Shown here one piece after another: positions 31,885 to 44,758 of a stretch of DNA of 64,000 nucleotides. The stretch's first letter is position 1. Each line of letters starts with the position of its first letter. Both the position numbers and the translations under genes were made by a program. The notes beneath the pieces are model-generated. The model was not told the origin of the DNA. It was given only the letters and a program-made list of their open reading frames with translations, and searched no databases. The DNA lies in the NCBI RefSeq assembly GCF_009727055.1, contig NC_052350.1:27596263-27660262 (forward strand), written 5' to 3'. The stretch comes from Benincasa hispida (taxonomy: Eukaryota; Streptophyta; Magnoliopsida; Cucurbitales; Cucurbitaceae).

Positions 31885-34800
31885 TGTAAAACCCAAACCC
31901 TAATTACTTCAAGTAAGAGTAAATAATGTGATGTCTTCTAATGAGCTAAATGAAGTCATGCCTTAGGAAGGGTAGAAGAAGGAAGCAAGAAGAAATAGGC
32001 TCTTGGGTAGCTAAGTGTAATAAGCATATGAATGAGACCATGCCATCTAATAAGGTATAATGCTGAAGTAATATTGTGAGTGAAGTTAGAAAAAGGAGTT
32101 TTACTAAATCCTAGCCTTCATTACCAATAGTGGACCAAGTGGCACAAGGAGGGTTCATGCTGGATTTTGGGCAGTAATATAAGCAAGAAGGTCAAATTCA
32201 TTAGGTTGGTTTGGACAAACTACTTAGGCTACTTGTGTAATTCCAGTGACATTTGAAAGCTCTGTGTGTCTATTTTCTGTGGCTGGGCTATGGAAGGAAA
32301 ACTCACTGGAATAAGGCCGAAGGGGCAAAATAAAAATAAAGGGTTCGTTTCTCAGGTGAATCTAGGCCATCAGTGAAGAATTTAAGCTCCAGGACGAATT
32401 ACGAAGCGTTTTGAGCTAAATATTTGAGATAATATTGTTAACTCAGTTATGAACAACTTTGTAGAATGGAACTTTTTAAGATGAGGCCTGGAAATCGAGT
32501 TATATAATTTTGAAGTTTGAACTGGAAGTTGTTGAACAAGTAGGTAGCTGCTTGAATTGGGGCCAACGATGAAGTTTTGAATCTCCAGATTAAATGACGA
32601 GAAATTTTGAGCTTAAATTTGCTAACTCAATTCTAAACATGTTTGTAGAAGGAAGTTTCTACAAAAGAGGTCTGGATTTTAAGTTATGAATTTTTAAATT
32701 ATAATAGAGAATCTGTGCATAAGTAGACAACTGCTTGGGATGAACAAGCAAATAGCTCACTGTGAAGATTATAGCGAGATTTTGTGATGAGAATCTTGTT
32801 AATGAAGGAAATCTCGCTAATTTTGTGATGAGAATCTCGCTCTAGAAGGGAATCTCGCTAGAAATTAGGCTGAATCTTGCTAGAAATTAGGCTGAGTATT
32901 ACTGGGATCGCTGGTAAGGTGAGTATCGTTGGTATCACTGGTATCGCTTGTAAGGGAGTATCGCTAGGAAAAGCTTGATCTCACTCATGAGGATCTCGCT
33001 CATGAAGAGAATCTCGCTTATGAGGATCTCGCTCATGAGGACAATCTCACTAAGCTATCTTTGATGATGAAAGTTGCATTAGTAAATGAACTATTTGAGG
33101 TATTTTGCTAAGAATTCTAAGTAGTTTAACCGAAAATTATGTCCTTTCAAGCCAAGAAGAGCTAGAAGAGGCATATAAACTGTTAAGAGGCCAACGAGCT
33201 GTGAGTGACCATGTGATGATTTACTATTTTAATGATTTAGAAACTAAGAATTCTCGAAGATATTTTCCATGCTAAGTGTTTAAATGAATTGCTAAGCAAT
33301 ATATTTGTGAAACTGTTTCTCATGCTAAGTAAAGCATGTTTTCCATGGAATTGACATGATTTAGATATATTATCTTGTCCAAATACTTTCAGTATGTTTA
33401 AATAACTCTATTTTTATGATGAACTAGTATGATGGATGAACTAGTATGATGATTTGAGCACTAAGCTTTAGTATTCAACTAAATGTCTATGATTAGTTAT
33501 ATGACGGATACTGAAGGACAATGAGAAGGTAGCCTTTCAACTAAATATTTATGACTAGTTATATTGGAAACTGAAGGACAATAAGAAGGTATCCTTTCAA
33601 CTAAATGTTTATGACTAGTTATATGACGGATACTGAAGGACAATGGGAATGTATCCTTTCAACTAAATATTTATGACTAGTTATATGACGGCTACTGAAG
33701 GATAATGAGAAGGTATCCTAAGGATGCAGAAGGACAATGAGAAGGTGTCCTAAGGATACTAAAAGTCAATGAGAAGGTATCCTAGTCAAGTACCTAAGGT
33801 ATGACGGTACTCAATTATAACTACATGCACGTAGGTAATACGACGTCAAGGGATTGAGCAAAAGGGTTCTCCTCGATTAAGGTTGGCATTGAGAGTTAGA
33901 TTTGATAGTTGACTCTCAACTAAGGATAAAGGTAGTCATATCTTCTTCTAGGCTAGAAGGATAGTTTGGAATTGCTAATGCTTATGAATGTTTATCAACA
34001 CATGATGTTACTAATGTATGAATTTTCCAAGTATGTTTCCCATATCTAACGCATGTTAATAGTTTTACAAGCTAGTTCAACATGATTTAAGCAATTTTGC
34101 AAAGTATGAAGCATGCGTTAGGGTTAAAGCTAAAGTCATATGAAGCTTGATGGACTATGCTTTAAATACCTAAGCTTGTCAAAGTACATGCGTTAGTATT
34201 CCTAAATATACTGAAAGGGATACTGAAGGTAAGGAAGGTATCCTAAAGAGTTTTCTATGCTATATTTGAGAACTATTCTTTAAATGCTTTTTGAGAACTT
34301 GATAGCTTGAGTGAGCCAAATACCAAAGGTAAGGAAGGAATCTGAATAAATGTACATAAGGTGTTGACGGTACATAGAAAACTCCAGGAGTACGTAGACA
34401 GGTCTGAATGAGAGGCCGAGGTATGGGTCTCTTAGCCGATAACAGACTTGGGAGCTAGAGCGATGTATGCTTGTTCTCAACTGAGGAATAATGATGTTAA
34501 TGGTGGTTTTAAAGGTTTTATATATACGTTTGCTTGGTACACTCTAGTTTCAGTATTATGTTCTCAAGCTTTCGGTTTTAAGCATGAGATTTATATTTTT
34601 ATTAAGTCATTCACTAGGTTTCTAGCTCACTTTTTGAATGTTTTTCTTTTTCAGGTAGCGGTCAGTTCCCAAAGGACTATTCTGCTGTTGCTCTGCCACT
34701 TAAAGAAATAGGTCGAAGGAAGCTTAATTGAAGACCTGTATTAGTTAGTACACATGTGTCTGTCTAGTGACTAGTATTCTTGGTGTGGCTCACTAGGTTG

Positions 34801-34995
34801 TAATATCCATGTATAAACTATGCTGCGAAATCATGTGATGTAAATGTGTTAAGTTCTGAGTTAATATGTATGTATTCAGGGTTTGAGTATTATTTAATAG
34901 GTAAGATAGGCAGTAAGTGCCAGTAAAAGGGTTGGTAACTGCTGCAGTCATCATTCTGTCCAGGTTAGGAAGGTAATCTGGTGTGGGGTGTGACA
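31885..34995 (+). mobile_element. solo LTR B inserted in the Harbinger transposase
   Basis: Starts TGTAAAACCC and ends GGTGTGGGGTGTGACA. The perfect duplication GAATA flanks it (31880-31884, 34996-35000). The transposase frame continues across the site when the LTR and one duplicate are disregarded. At 3111 bases it is the longest of this group, because its GGATACTGAAGGACAATGAG array (about 33480-33790) and its 'gatctcgct' array (about 32750-33060) are expanded. It holds the element-strand block AGGTAGCGGTCAGTTCCC near 34655. Confidence 0.94.
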
Positions 34996-35262
34996 GAATA
35001 GATGGAAAATTGTTCGACACATGCATAGTTTTCCATTTGACAAACAAGTAAGAATTATTGTGTCAATGGCTTTCCATGACTTTATAAGAGTTCACTCAAA
35101 AAACATATTTTGAGTTCAAGCCTTATGGCAATGACGAGATGCTACTACCTTCAAATGATGAAAGAAATCATGAGGACGCCAATGAAGAACATAGAGGTTT
35201 AGTTCGTGAAATGGAGGATGAATGAAGAATGTGATCGAATTGCACAACTTCTTACGTCTAGT

Positions 35263-35749
35263 TGATATTATATTGTCTAGGAAAAAATATTATTATTTAT
35301 ATTTTGTTGTTGGAGATCAATTTTTTTTTAATCATTATGTATTTACATTTCATGATATTTGTGCTTCTAAAATTGAATTATCCAAAAAATAATAATAATA
35401 CAATGAGATTGTTTGTTTTTAACTAAAATAATTTCAAGTTTCTAAAAAAAATCAATAATTTCCTGATAACATGCGACTAATTTCAAAATATATATCTTTC
35501 TTAAAAAATCAAAATATATGTGTTTCTTTATGAAATTAGTCCATAGTATTTAATAATCCATTATAGTAATTTGACTTAAGTATAAGCATTTTTAGCATAT
35601 GACAAACTAAACAAAGTTACGTATATAAATACTTATGAAAAGTTCTAACCAAACATGTAAATGTTTAATTTTTAAACACATTTTTGAAAAAGTGTTTAAA
35701 AAAATATATTCTTGGAAAGCACTTTTTGTCATAGACAATCCAAAAGCAC
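35263..35749. other. AT-rich spacer between Harbinger copies
   Basis: Short A and T runs, including about six ATA repeats near 35390. I see no gene, no terminal repeat and no promoter here. Confidence 0.6.
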
Positions 35750-36370
35750 CCTAAATTTGTGGGTGTAATTTTAATATTTATATAAATTTAAGGACTTAGT
35801 TTTTACAATTGAAATTTTAAATGTGTAATCATATTTTAGTGGTGATTTTTACGTTCGTGAAAATTAAAGAAAAACTATGATCGAAATTTGAATTTTGATC
35901 TTTAGATGATGAAAGAAGGGTCTTGGTATAATCAAACAAGCTTCTTCCATCCAAACAAGGAGGAAGAATAAAGAGGGACATGTTTTTGGCCAATAAGAAG
36001 AAAGTTCAAAGGCCATAAATGTTGATTTGCTGAGCTTCTTCAACTAATATAATGGTTTTGATAACATTATAGTGGCAAAATTTTGTACAATATTAAAAAA
36101 TTTCATAGCTACCTTGATATGATATACTTTTGCATATGAAAACTCATTGATAGGATTTTTGTTTGTGGTTTCTATATATTGTTTTATTTCATGTTTATAT
36201 TGCTTGATATGACTTTAGGTAACCTAGTTTCGATACCAATTTCATTAAAAATAAAAAGGTTGGTGAATAGAGAAAATGGTGTAAATAAAATATTTATGTG
36301 AAATACTAAAATTTCCAACCTAACTTATTACATATAAATAGAAAAAAAAAGGTATATGTGGCAGAAATTT
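35750..36370 (+). mobile_element. PIF/Harbinger-family fragment H4
   Basis: Collinear with about 25930-26560 of H2 and 45930-46200 plus 50490-50860 of H3: shares GTGGTGATTTTTACG, CTTGGTATAATCAAACA, CATCCAAACAAGGA, and CATTGATAGGATTTTT. Homology ends near 36370 before the TATA box, so it is a fragment of the leader only. Confidence 0.75.
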
Positions 36371-36422
36371 TTAAGGGTAAGAACTAGGTCCTTAAACTTG
36401 TATAAGTGTAATAATTAAACGG

Positions 36423-36614
36423 GGAAATTTTTAGTATTATGGTAGTATGAAAAAATTTCCATACTACCTCCCTTTATTGTTTTCTACATAAGGAACTTTT
36501 AAGAATTAAGTGGGGTCCACATAATCAATATTTAATAAATTAATAAATCATTTAATGACATGTCAATTAATCAATTGAGGTACTATGTACTACCATAACA
36601 CTAGAAAATTTTCC
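36423..36614. mobile_element. short MITE candidate with 25-bp inverted repeats
   Basis: The left end GGAAATTTTTAGTATTATGG and the right end, read in reverse complement, GGAAAATTTTCTAGTGTTAT, are near matches that continue into GGTAGTA. The interior holds no gene. Target duplications were not clear, so the superfamily is unassigned. Confidence 0.6.
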
Positions 36615-37782
36615 AAGTTGGACCCTTAATCTAATAATAATGGTAGAAATTGAACGTTCAAATGATAAAAATTGAACTCTCAAACTTATACAATTGTTAC
36701 AAACTTCTACAATTATGTAAATTTGAGGGTATAAATTTAACCCTCGTGTAAGTTTACGGGCTTGATTTTTACAATAGAAATTTGAGGGTAAAATTACAAT
36801 TGCCACAATATTATAGGGGTAGTTTTTAGAACTTAACCTAAAATGAATATCCGATATAGATATATGAGTTAAGTTGTAGATATTTCAATGGAATGAAACA
36901 TATATATTTTATCAATACATTTGATGTTTGGATTTTCACATTATATTATGTTATTGGACTAAAAAATCTTTAGATATTATTGTAAGAACCAGATTCCAAA
37001 TAAATTGATTGTTGTGTGGTAGAAGGATCACTATCTTGAAATTGAGTAATTTTATATCAAAGAAAAAAATTGGTAAGATTTGCACATGAGAAAGCCTCAA
37101 CGATACGAATTTGGTCCAAAAATAAAAGAAAAAGAAAATATTTTTTTTACGTGCATGAGCGCAATTATACCTACCCATTAAAAAAATAGTAATACGTGCA
37201 TGTGGAGAGAGATTTTAATACCACACTATAAACACATTTTGAAAAGACATAAGCTTTATTATACGAGTGTTTCACCACACACAAATGCATGCCTATTTTT
37301 TTTATAAAAAAATGAAATAGGTAAAGTTTTGAACAATTTGGATAAAACACCATTTAATAGATTTAATTTTAAAAATGGGGTCTTTTAAAATATATTAAAT
37401 GGCTCAAACTATTTACAAAAAAATAGCAAAACTTACCAAATTCCCTACAGTCCCACTACAACTCGGGTGAAATGCTAAAAAAATCCACATGACCCATGCC
37501 AAAAAAGCCCACAATTTCGTGCAACCTGATTCATCGCCACCGACCCAATTAATAAATGCAACCCATGCAAATGAAGAAATGAGAAACCGCGCGTGAATGC
37601 TTCAACTTCTTCCCTCAAATGGAAGAAGATGATTAAACCCTCCAATGGAACCCAAGAGGCAAGGTTTAAAGCTGGAAGAGGACCAAACTTGGTGGATTTA
37701 TTGCTGAAATTGGCGTGTAGTATGTTCAAGATAGGAAATCTAATGAAGCTTGTCATTTAGGAATGAAGTAGATATCAAGAAG
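36615..37782. other. non-coding AT-rich DNA, no feature recognised
   Basis: No supported gene. A stretch around 37480-37780 is less AT-rich and runs into the CAATGGTGAAAAAATTCATG block (37799-37818) that is repeated at 44925-44945. Confidence 0.5.
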
Positions 37783-38150
37783 CAAGTCTTAAAATTTCAA
37801 TGGTGAAAAAATTCATGATGGAAGAGGGTGAGGAAGAGGAGGAGGAAGAAGTAAAGGAAGAGAAAGGAGAAGATAGACACTAATAATAGTCAAGAGGAAC
37901 AAGAGGAACAAGAAGAACAAGAAGAAGAACATAATGAAGAAAAAGAAGATGAAGACAAACACATAGACACACGGACAAACAGACACACATTGATAGTAGT
38001 TTATCATTATCTATCACTAATACACAATGAGAGATTATTACTAATGAACAATGATAGTAATCTAAGAAGAAGAAGAAGAAGATATGATAGACAGTGATAG
38101 ACTATTACTAATTGATAGTGAAGTGAAAAGACGACAGACAGTGATAGTAG
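37783..38150. repeat. GAAGAA and TATCACTGTCTAT-type simple repeat region, left part
   Basis: Purine-rich GAGGAAGAAG runs followed by words such as ATAGACACTAATA, GACAGTGATAG and GATAGACTATTACTAAT. The same pattern resumes at 41995-42063 and 44759-45350; the intervening DNA is two transposon insertions with target duplications. Confidence 0.8.
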
Positions 38151-39874
38151 TGAAGGAACTCGATTTATAAGATCCATGAGCAGAAGTGGATCGTCCAAAT
38201 TCCATTTTGATTGAAAACAAACATTTATAGCAAACATACAAATTATGCATCTTAACAAAAAAGTAAAGCATGCTTTTCAACAAGAAAAGAGTTCAAGTGA
38301 TTATACCTTTGAAGAACATTTCTTTAAGTAAATCCCTCGAACAGTTACGAACTCCTCGAAAAGCAACAAAACTCGAACCAAAAGGTGAAGGCACTACCAC
38401 TTGGTATCCTCGGTATTCTTAGGGTGAGAACTCATGAGTGGTGGGCTCTGACTATTTTGGTTAGGAGGGAGTTTATGAGTTTGGAAGAGAAAGACGATTG
38501 AAGAAGAAAACTATCGTATAGCAATGTTCTTCAATCGTGTATATAAAGAGTATATCGTATAGGTTATCTCAATCTATCGTATAGATCTCAAAGTCTATCT
38601 TATAGGCTCTGTTGAAATCGTGTAGAATACTCACTATTCGTGTAACTCAAATTTGGAATAATAAAATCATATTTTATTTATTCCATTTTGCCAAAAAAAC
38701 CAACTAACCTCCCATTAAGGTGGTTAGAGAGAAAAATGGATTAATTATCCAAATAATTAATAATATAAATAAATATGATAACCAACTTATCATATTATAT
38801 TTATAACCTATAGTTTTAATATTGCATCATATACAATATAAACTATAGTTCTTTTTCTCTATTTTATAACATTTAATATAAATCATATTTATATTAAAAT
38901 TAACATCTATGAATCTCATTCATAGAAAATATATTTGAATCACATTCAAACATTTATTCCTCCAATTAAACTATAATGTATCAAATACATTATGTTAATC
39001 ATATCATATATAATTGAATCAATTTAATTATATTATATATAATTAAATTTCGTCTTATTAATTAAAATAATTCAAATTAACCCAAAAACTGATTCTCAAC
39101 TAAATCCTTTTGAGCTACCAAAGGGACCTTATGGACCTGTAGCTTGAAACTCCAACAGTATGTGAATAATTAATTAAATTCTCCATTACATTATCAACCA
39201 TCTGTTAACTGTCGGGCACTCCATTAAAGATCGATAGCTGCACTCTTTGCACTATAGATATATGGATATAACCAATCAACAGTACAATAATCTTTCACAA
39301 ATTACTCGTAAGTACAACTGGCCAAAATATCGTTTTGCCCCTGAAATTACCTCTAACTCTTTAGGTACCACTGATCCCTCTAATAAACAATAGATCATAG
39401 TCTCATTATAACTAAACTCCTCTCTGGCCAAGAGAGGGCGTGACGCTACATTGTTCAAGACCTGGAAATAACCCTTAAGGGAGCAATTTATCTACTTACC
39501 CCTACTTTAGGGAAGGAGTGAATTTCATCTTGTAGCTGAGTTCCCAGCTCCCTAATCAAATGAATCCCTAAAATGGTAGACTTGTTGAGTCGGTGATCTG
39601 GCCACTCTCACCCAATCAAAGGACCACCCTCATAGGCAGAGTTCACAACTCACTCAAGATTAAGGTCATATTACCTATGGTCATCCTAGTGAAATGAAAG
39701 TTCTATTATGAACAACGTTATATAATAAGACTAAATATTTTGTGGTCCGGCTTATACAAACTCCTATGTCTAATATATGAATGATCAGGATCAGATCATT
39801 TGTAGCACTTTACAACATTTGTAACATCTACAAAGCGGGCCATACTCGTAGTATCACCAGGATAAGGTACACAG

Positions 39875-41735
39875 GGTAAACACTCAAGTTGTATAAAAAC
39901 ATTATAGGAAATTAAATAGTGAATGTTAATTAAAGTTCAAGATTAAATCTAGTTATTAGTAAACAAAATTCTAAGTTTAAGCCACTAAGTTTAAAATTTG
40001 GCCTATAAATTTTATTGGTCATTAAAATAAATAACAAACATAATATTGATTTGAAAATTAAGAAAAATATCCAAGTAAGGAAAAAAAATCTATAAAATAA
40101 AATAATGACAATATAAGAATATTTTGAAGAAAATGGAAATAATAATAATAAATAATATATAGAAGGTTAGGATAATAATAACAATTTTTTTAAAAAAATA
40201 GATAAATATAAAGAAGTTAAGCATTAAAAAAAATATAAATATAAAAGAAGATAAATAAAAAAATATAAAAGAAGATAACATTAAAAAAAATGAATATAAA
40301 AGAAAGAAAGAAAGAAAAAAGATAAATATAAAAGTAGATAAACATAAAAAAAAAAAAAAAAAGATAAATATAAGGAAAAAAAGAGAAAGATAAATATAAA
40401 AGAAAATAAACAATAAAAAAAACGAAAAAGATAAATATAAAAGAAGATAAAATTAAAAAAAGAAGAAATAAATAAAAAAAAAAAAAAAAGATAATATAAA
40501 AAATAACTAAAAAAATAAATATAAAAAGAGTAAACATAAAAAAAAAAAAAAAAAAAAAGAGAGAGAGAAAGAGAGAGGAGATTAATATAAAGAAAATAAT
40601 AAAATAGAAAGAAAAAGAAGAAGATAAATAATATATATATATATAAATAGAGAGAGGATAAATATAAAAGAAATAAACATATAAAAAAAAGAAAAAAGAA
40701 AGAGAAAGGGAGGTCAAGTTAAAACTCCCTATAAAATAGGAAGTGGGGCACTTTGTTGGAAAACCAAAAAAAAAAAAAAAAAAACAAAACAAAACAAAAA
40801 AACAGAGAGAAAGAAGAATCAAAAGCATTTCAAGACCAAACCATAAGAAACAATTATGATTGCAATAAAGGTAAGTAGTTTATCTCACCTTCTCTTTAAG
40901 TGTTTTATGATAGTGTACCTGTGATATGTTGTTTTATTATGTTCTTATTGTTATATTGCATTACATGTTTAAAACATGTTTCTCTACAAGGGACCCCCAT
41001 GCATTATGTTTGTTCACAATTATGTTAAGATCAAGTTTTAATAAGGTATAGGTTATGCTTCCAGGGCTGACAAAGCATGTATGGTTGTACCCCTCTAGGC
41101 CCAATCTTATGTTATGTTTATGCTAGGGACTAGCATGGTATATATGGTTGCAACTCTCTAGTCCAACCTTACGTTTATGCTCATGGTTGATGTTGGATGC
41201 GACTCTGGCCCTATTGACTGCATGACCCGCTAATCATTAGATGGATTAGTTTTCACTTAAGTCCTCATCTTCCTACCAAGGCGGAGGAACTTACGTTGGA
41301 AGTATAACCAACCACCTCATGCTATTATAAGTTTATGTTTTGGGTCCCAATCATATGTTTTCATGACATGTTGCATATGACTATGCATTTGGTTACTACC
41401 TTAAGTGAGAACTACTTACTGGGTATATTATATACTCATCCTATTTTACAAACTTTGTAGGTAAGGACACAGCATAGGTGGCATGACTAGATGTCGCTCA
41501 AGTGGCCAACCATCAAACTCACTATTTTGGTCATACAGACATTTTGTTCTACTACACTAATGTTTAAGGATCCTGGTGTTTTGTAAAATAAACTTTTGTA
41601 TGGTTTTGATACTTAATTCATAAAATTTTAGATGTGTTCTTTTGAAATTTTTACCAAAACGCATCCCATGATAGAAAATCTAAGTATGTATGTCATAGCG
41701 GTCGGACCTTATTATGTAAGGATCTGGTCGTTACA
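39875..41735 (+). mobile_element. nested solo LTR inside T2
   Basis: Starts GGTAAACACTCAAG (the expected TG appears as GG) and ends GGTCGTTACA. It lies between CACAG (39870-39874) and CCCAG (41736-41740), a five-base duplication with one change, and T2 sequence GATAAGGTAC continues across it as in T1. It contains a long purine-rich run (40080-40830) and, near its end, AGGTAAGGACACAGCATAGG as seen in gypsy LTRs. Confidence 0.75.
40080..40830. repeat. purine-rich low-complexity tract
   Basis: About 750 bases almost free of C, built from AAAAGAAGATAAATATAAAAG-like words, including several A runs of 15 or more. Phe/Ile-rich open frames on the other strand (up to 203 codons) translate this run and are not genes. 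Confidence 0.9.
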
Positions 41736-41994
41736 CCCAGCCTTATCTATATACTACAAACTATTTAGGTTATCATTCAAACATGATCCACCTGTATGTC
41801 TCCACATACATGTTTAAGTTACAACGATAACCTTGGATGTTAGTTTATTGGTTTGTGGTTAATGAAACTAAAATATCACATATTTTATAGACAAAGTGAA
41901 TAAAATATCAAATATTATTAATCACATAAAAGTTTGTTCATACAAGGTTTACAAACTACAGCTCTCTACGAGATTTAGGGCATCAACCCCAACA

Positions 41995-42063
41995 AGTAGT
42001 CTATCGCTGTATATTAGTGAATGAGAAAAAGAATTACCACTAGTAGACACTAATAGGATTCTA
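41995..42063. repeat. middle part of the GATAGAC/TATC simple repeat locus
   Basis: Continues the array after T2: AGTAGTCTATCGCTGTATATTAGTG. It ends with TTCTA (42059-42063), the left duplication of solo LTR C. Confidence 0.75.
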
Positions 42064-44758
42064 TGTAAAGCCCGAACCCTAATTACTTTAAGTAAGAGTA
42101 AGTAATGAAATGTCTCCTAATAAGTTAAATGAAGCCATGTTTTAGGAGGGTTAGAGGCTGGAAGTAAGAAGAAATAAGCTCTTGTGTAGCTAAGTGTAAA
42201 CCCTGAATTCAAAGTTTTCTAAACAAGCATGTTTAGCTAAAGGAATATATATTAAATATCATATAAGTGAAAATCTATGTTATTTATAGGAGTTGTTGAG
42301 AAAGGAAAAGAAAAACATGTTAAATAAGGATACTCACTTATTGTTTTGGCACGTGGTGGTTAATCCTTGAATTTGGGAAGCGGCAGGAAGATTAAAGGGA
42401 AAAGGAACTTCGAAATTTTGGTTTTGGCAATCTACATGAGCAATCTAGTGAAATCGGTGCCATTTGAAAGCTGGGAAAATATAGTTTTCAAGGTTGTCTT
42501 GCCAGAGAAAGATGGCAGGAGAAGAAGAATAGAAAGTGATGAAATTACAGAAGAGACAGAATCTCAGGTTAATCAGGGCTCGATGTGAAAATTGAAAGCT
42601 CTAGGCCAAACTATAAAGAATGTTTGGCTGAAATTTTAAGGTAAGAAAGTTAACTCAATTATAAACATGTTTGTAGAAGGAAGTTTCTTCAAAAGAGGTC
42701 TGGATTTTGAGATGAATTTTTAAAGTTTTAACAGAGAACCTGTGCATAAGCAGACAACTACTTGGGAAGAACAAGCAAACAGCTCACCATGGAGATTATA
42801 GCGAGATTTTCTGATGAGGATCTCGCTAATGAAGGAAATCTCGCTAATTTTGTGAAGAGGATCTCGCTTTAGAAGGGAATCTCGCTAAAAATTGGGTTGA
42901 GTATCGCTGGTGTCGCTGGTAAGGTAAGTATCGTTGGTATCGCTTTAGAGGATCTCACTGACCTCGCTCATGGGGATCTCGCCAATAAATCTGTTTGTGT
43001 TGATGAAAGTTCCTTTAGTAAATGAATTATTTGAGGTATTTTACTAAGAATTCTAAGTAGTTTAACCGGGAATTATGTCCTTTCAGGCCAAGAAAAGCTA
43101 GGAGAAGCATATAACCCGTTAAGAGGCCAACGAGCTGTGAGTGACTATGCGATGACTTACTATTTTAATGATTTAAAAACTGTGATTTCTTTGAAGTTGT
43201 TTCTCATGCTAAGTGTTTAAATGAATTACAAGCAACATATTTGTGAAACTATTTCTCATGCTAAGTAAAGCATGTTTTCCATGGAATTGACATGATTTAG
43301 ATATGTTATCTTGTCCAAATACTTTCAGTATGTTAAGTAACTCTATTTTTATGATGAACCAGTATGATGGATGAACTAGTATGATGAATTGAGCATTAAG
43401 CCTTAGTGTTCAACTAAAGGTTTATGACTAGGTATATGACAGTTACTGAAGGACAATGAGAAAGTATCCATTCAACTAAATGTTTACGACTAGGTATATG
43501 ATGGATACTAAAGGACAATGAGAAGGAATCCTAAGGATACTGAAGGACAATGAGAAGGTGTCCTAAGGATACTGAAGGACAATGAAAAGGTATCCTAGTC
43601 AAGTACCTAAGGTATGACGGTACTTAGTTATAATCACGTGCACATAGGTAATACGACGTCGAGGGATTGAGCAAAAGGGTTCTCCCCGACTAAGGTTGAC
43701 ATTGATTAAATCTAATAGTTCACTCTCAACTAAGGATAAAGGCAGTCATATCTTCTCCTAGGCTAGAAGGATAGTTTGGAATTGCTAATGCTTATGGATA
43801 GTTTGGAATTGTTAATGCTTATGAATGTTTATCAACGCATGATGTTACTAATGTATGAGTTTTCCAAGTATGTTTTCCATATCTAACGCATGCTAATAGT
43901 TTATACAAGCTAGTTCAACATGATTTAAACCAACTTATTTTACAAGTATGAAGCATGCGTTAGGGTTAAAACTAAGCTTGATGTGCTATGTTTATATACC
44001 TAAGATTGCTAAAGTAAATGTGTTGATATTCCTAAACACAATGAAGGAAGGTAAGAAAGGTATATGAATAAATGTACCTAAGGTGTTGACGGTACATAGA
44101 AACCTCCACGTACACGTGGGTAGTTTTGAAGGAGAGGCCGAAGTATAGGTCTCTTGGGCCATAAACTAGCAAAGAAAGACTGAACATGGGTTTCTTGGCC
44201 AGTAACAGACGTTGGGAGCTAGAGCGATGTATGCTCATTCTCAAGTAAGGAATAATGATGTTTAATGGTGGTTTTAAAGGTTTTATGTACATGTTTGCTT
44301 GATATACTTTAGTTTCAGTATTACGTTTTCAAGCTTTCGGTTTTGAGCATGAGATTTATATTTTACTAAGTCACTCACTGGGCTTCTAGTTCACATTTTC
44401 AAATGTTTTCCTTTCAGGTAGCGGTCAGTTCCCAAACGACTTTTCTGCTGTTGCTCTGCCACTCAAAGAAATAGGTTGAAGGAAGTGTGATTGAAGACCT
44501 ATGTTAGTTAGCACACATGTGTCTGTCTAGTGACTAGTATTCTTGATGGGGCTCACTAGGTTGTAATATCCATGTATGAGCAATGCTGCGAAATCCTGTA
44601 ATATAAATGTGTTAAGTTCTAAGTTAATTTGTAGGTATTCAAGGTTTGAACAATATTTAACAGGTAAGATAGGCAGTAAGTGCCAGCAAAATGGTTGGTA
44701 ACTACTGCAGTCACCATTCCGTCCATATTAGAAGGGTAATCCGGTGTGGGGTGTGACA
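42064..44758 (+). mobile_element. solo LTR C (gypsy family GTGTGACA)
   Basis: Starts TGTAAAGCCCGAACCC and ends GGTGTGGGGTGTGACA. The perfect duplication TTCTA flanks it (42059-42063, 44759-44763). It is 2695 bases long. It contains the 'gatctcgct' array (about 42790-42980) and the GGATACTGAAGGACAATGAG array (about 43430-43600), and is closely related to LTR D (54131-56837). Confidence 0.94.

Larger units (their letters stand above)
25388..35262 (+). mobile_element. PIF/Harbinger-type copy H2, interrupted by two LTR insertions
   Basis: The most complete copy of the family: leader, TATA box (26861-26868), ORF1 remnant (27074-27500), transposase pseudogene (27667-35262). It is split by insertion T1 (28226-31406) and by solo LTR B (31885-34995), each with a target duplication. 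Assignment rests on the transposase. The outer terminal inverted repeats were not located, so the ends given are limits of homology. Confidence 0.8.
27667..35262 (+). pseudogene. PIF/Harbinger DDE transposase (ALP1-like), interrupted
   Basis: The ATG at 27667 follows TTTCAG. Early parts read EYELDQLVNVGCGAVVHHFV. Residues at 27983-28228 give MVQERFQQSGETVSRWF and YFKNCIGVIDDTHI, the last containing the first catalytic Asp (28211-28213). After insertion T1 the frame resumes with MQVVAPKGKHIPYID, CDFNMCFTFV, ATHDARIFVEALRRPRLGF, an intron-like gap (about 31610-31696) and LVDSGYPQMKGYLGPYRDE with the second Asp (31713-31715). The catalytic Glu position (31857-31859) reads Lys. After solo LTR B come WKIVRHMHSFPFDKQVRIIV and FHDFIRVHSKN. 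Stops are numerous. The enzyme is dead by stops, insertions and the Glu loss. Confidence 0.9.
38151..41994. mobile_element. insertion T2: solo LTR of the TGAAG...CCCCAACA family
   Basis: Begins TGAAGGAACTCG and ends GGCATCAACCCCAACA, with perfect duplication AGTAG (38146-38150, 41995-41999). Homologous to T1 along its length, for example TCACAAATTACTCGTAAGTA versus TCACAAATTGCTCGTAAGTA. It contains a nested LTR (39875-41735); without it T2 is about 2.0 kb. Confidence 0.88.

Noticed and set aside
40217..40828. 203-codon Phe/Ile-rich minus-strand open frame
   Set aside because: It is the translation of a purine-rich low-complexity tract and has no start context or domain.
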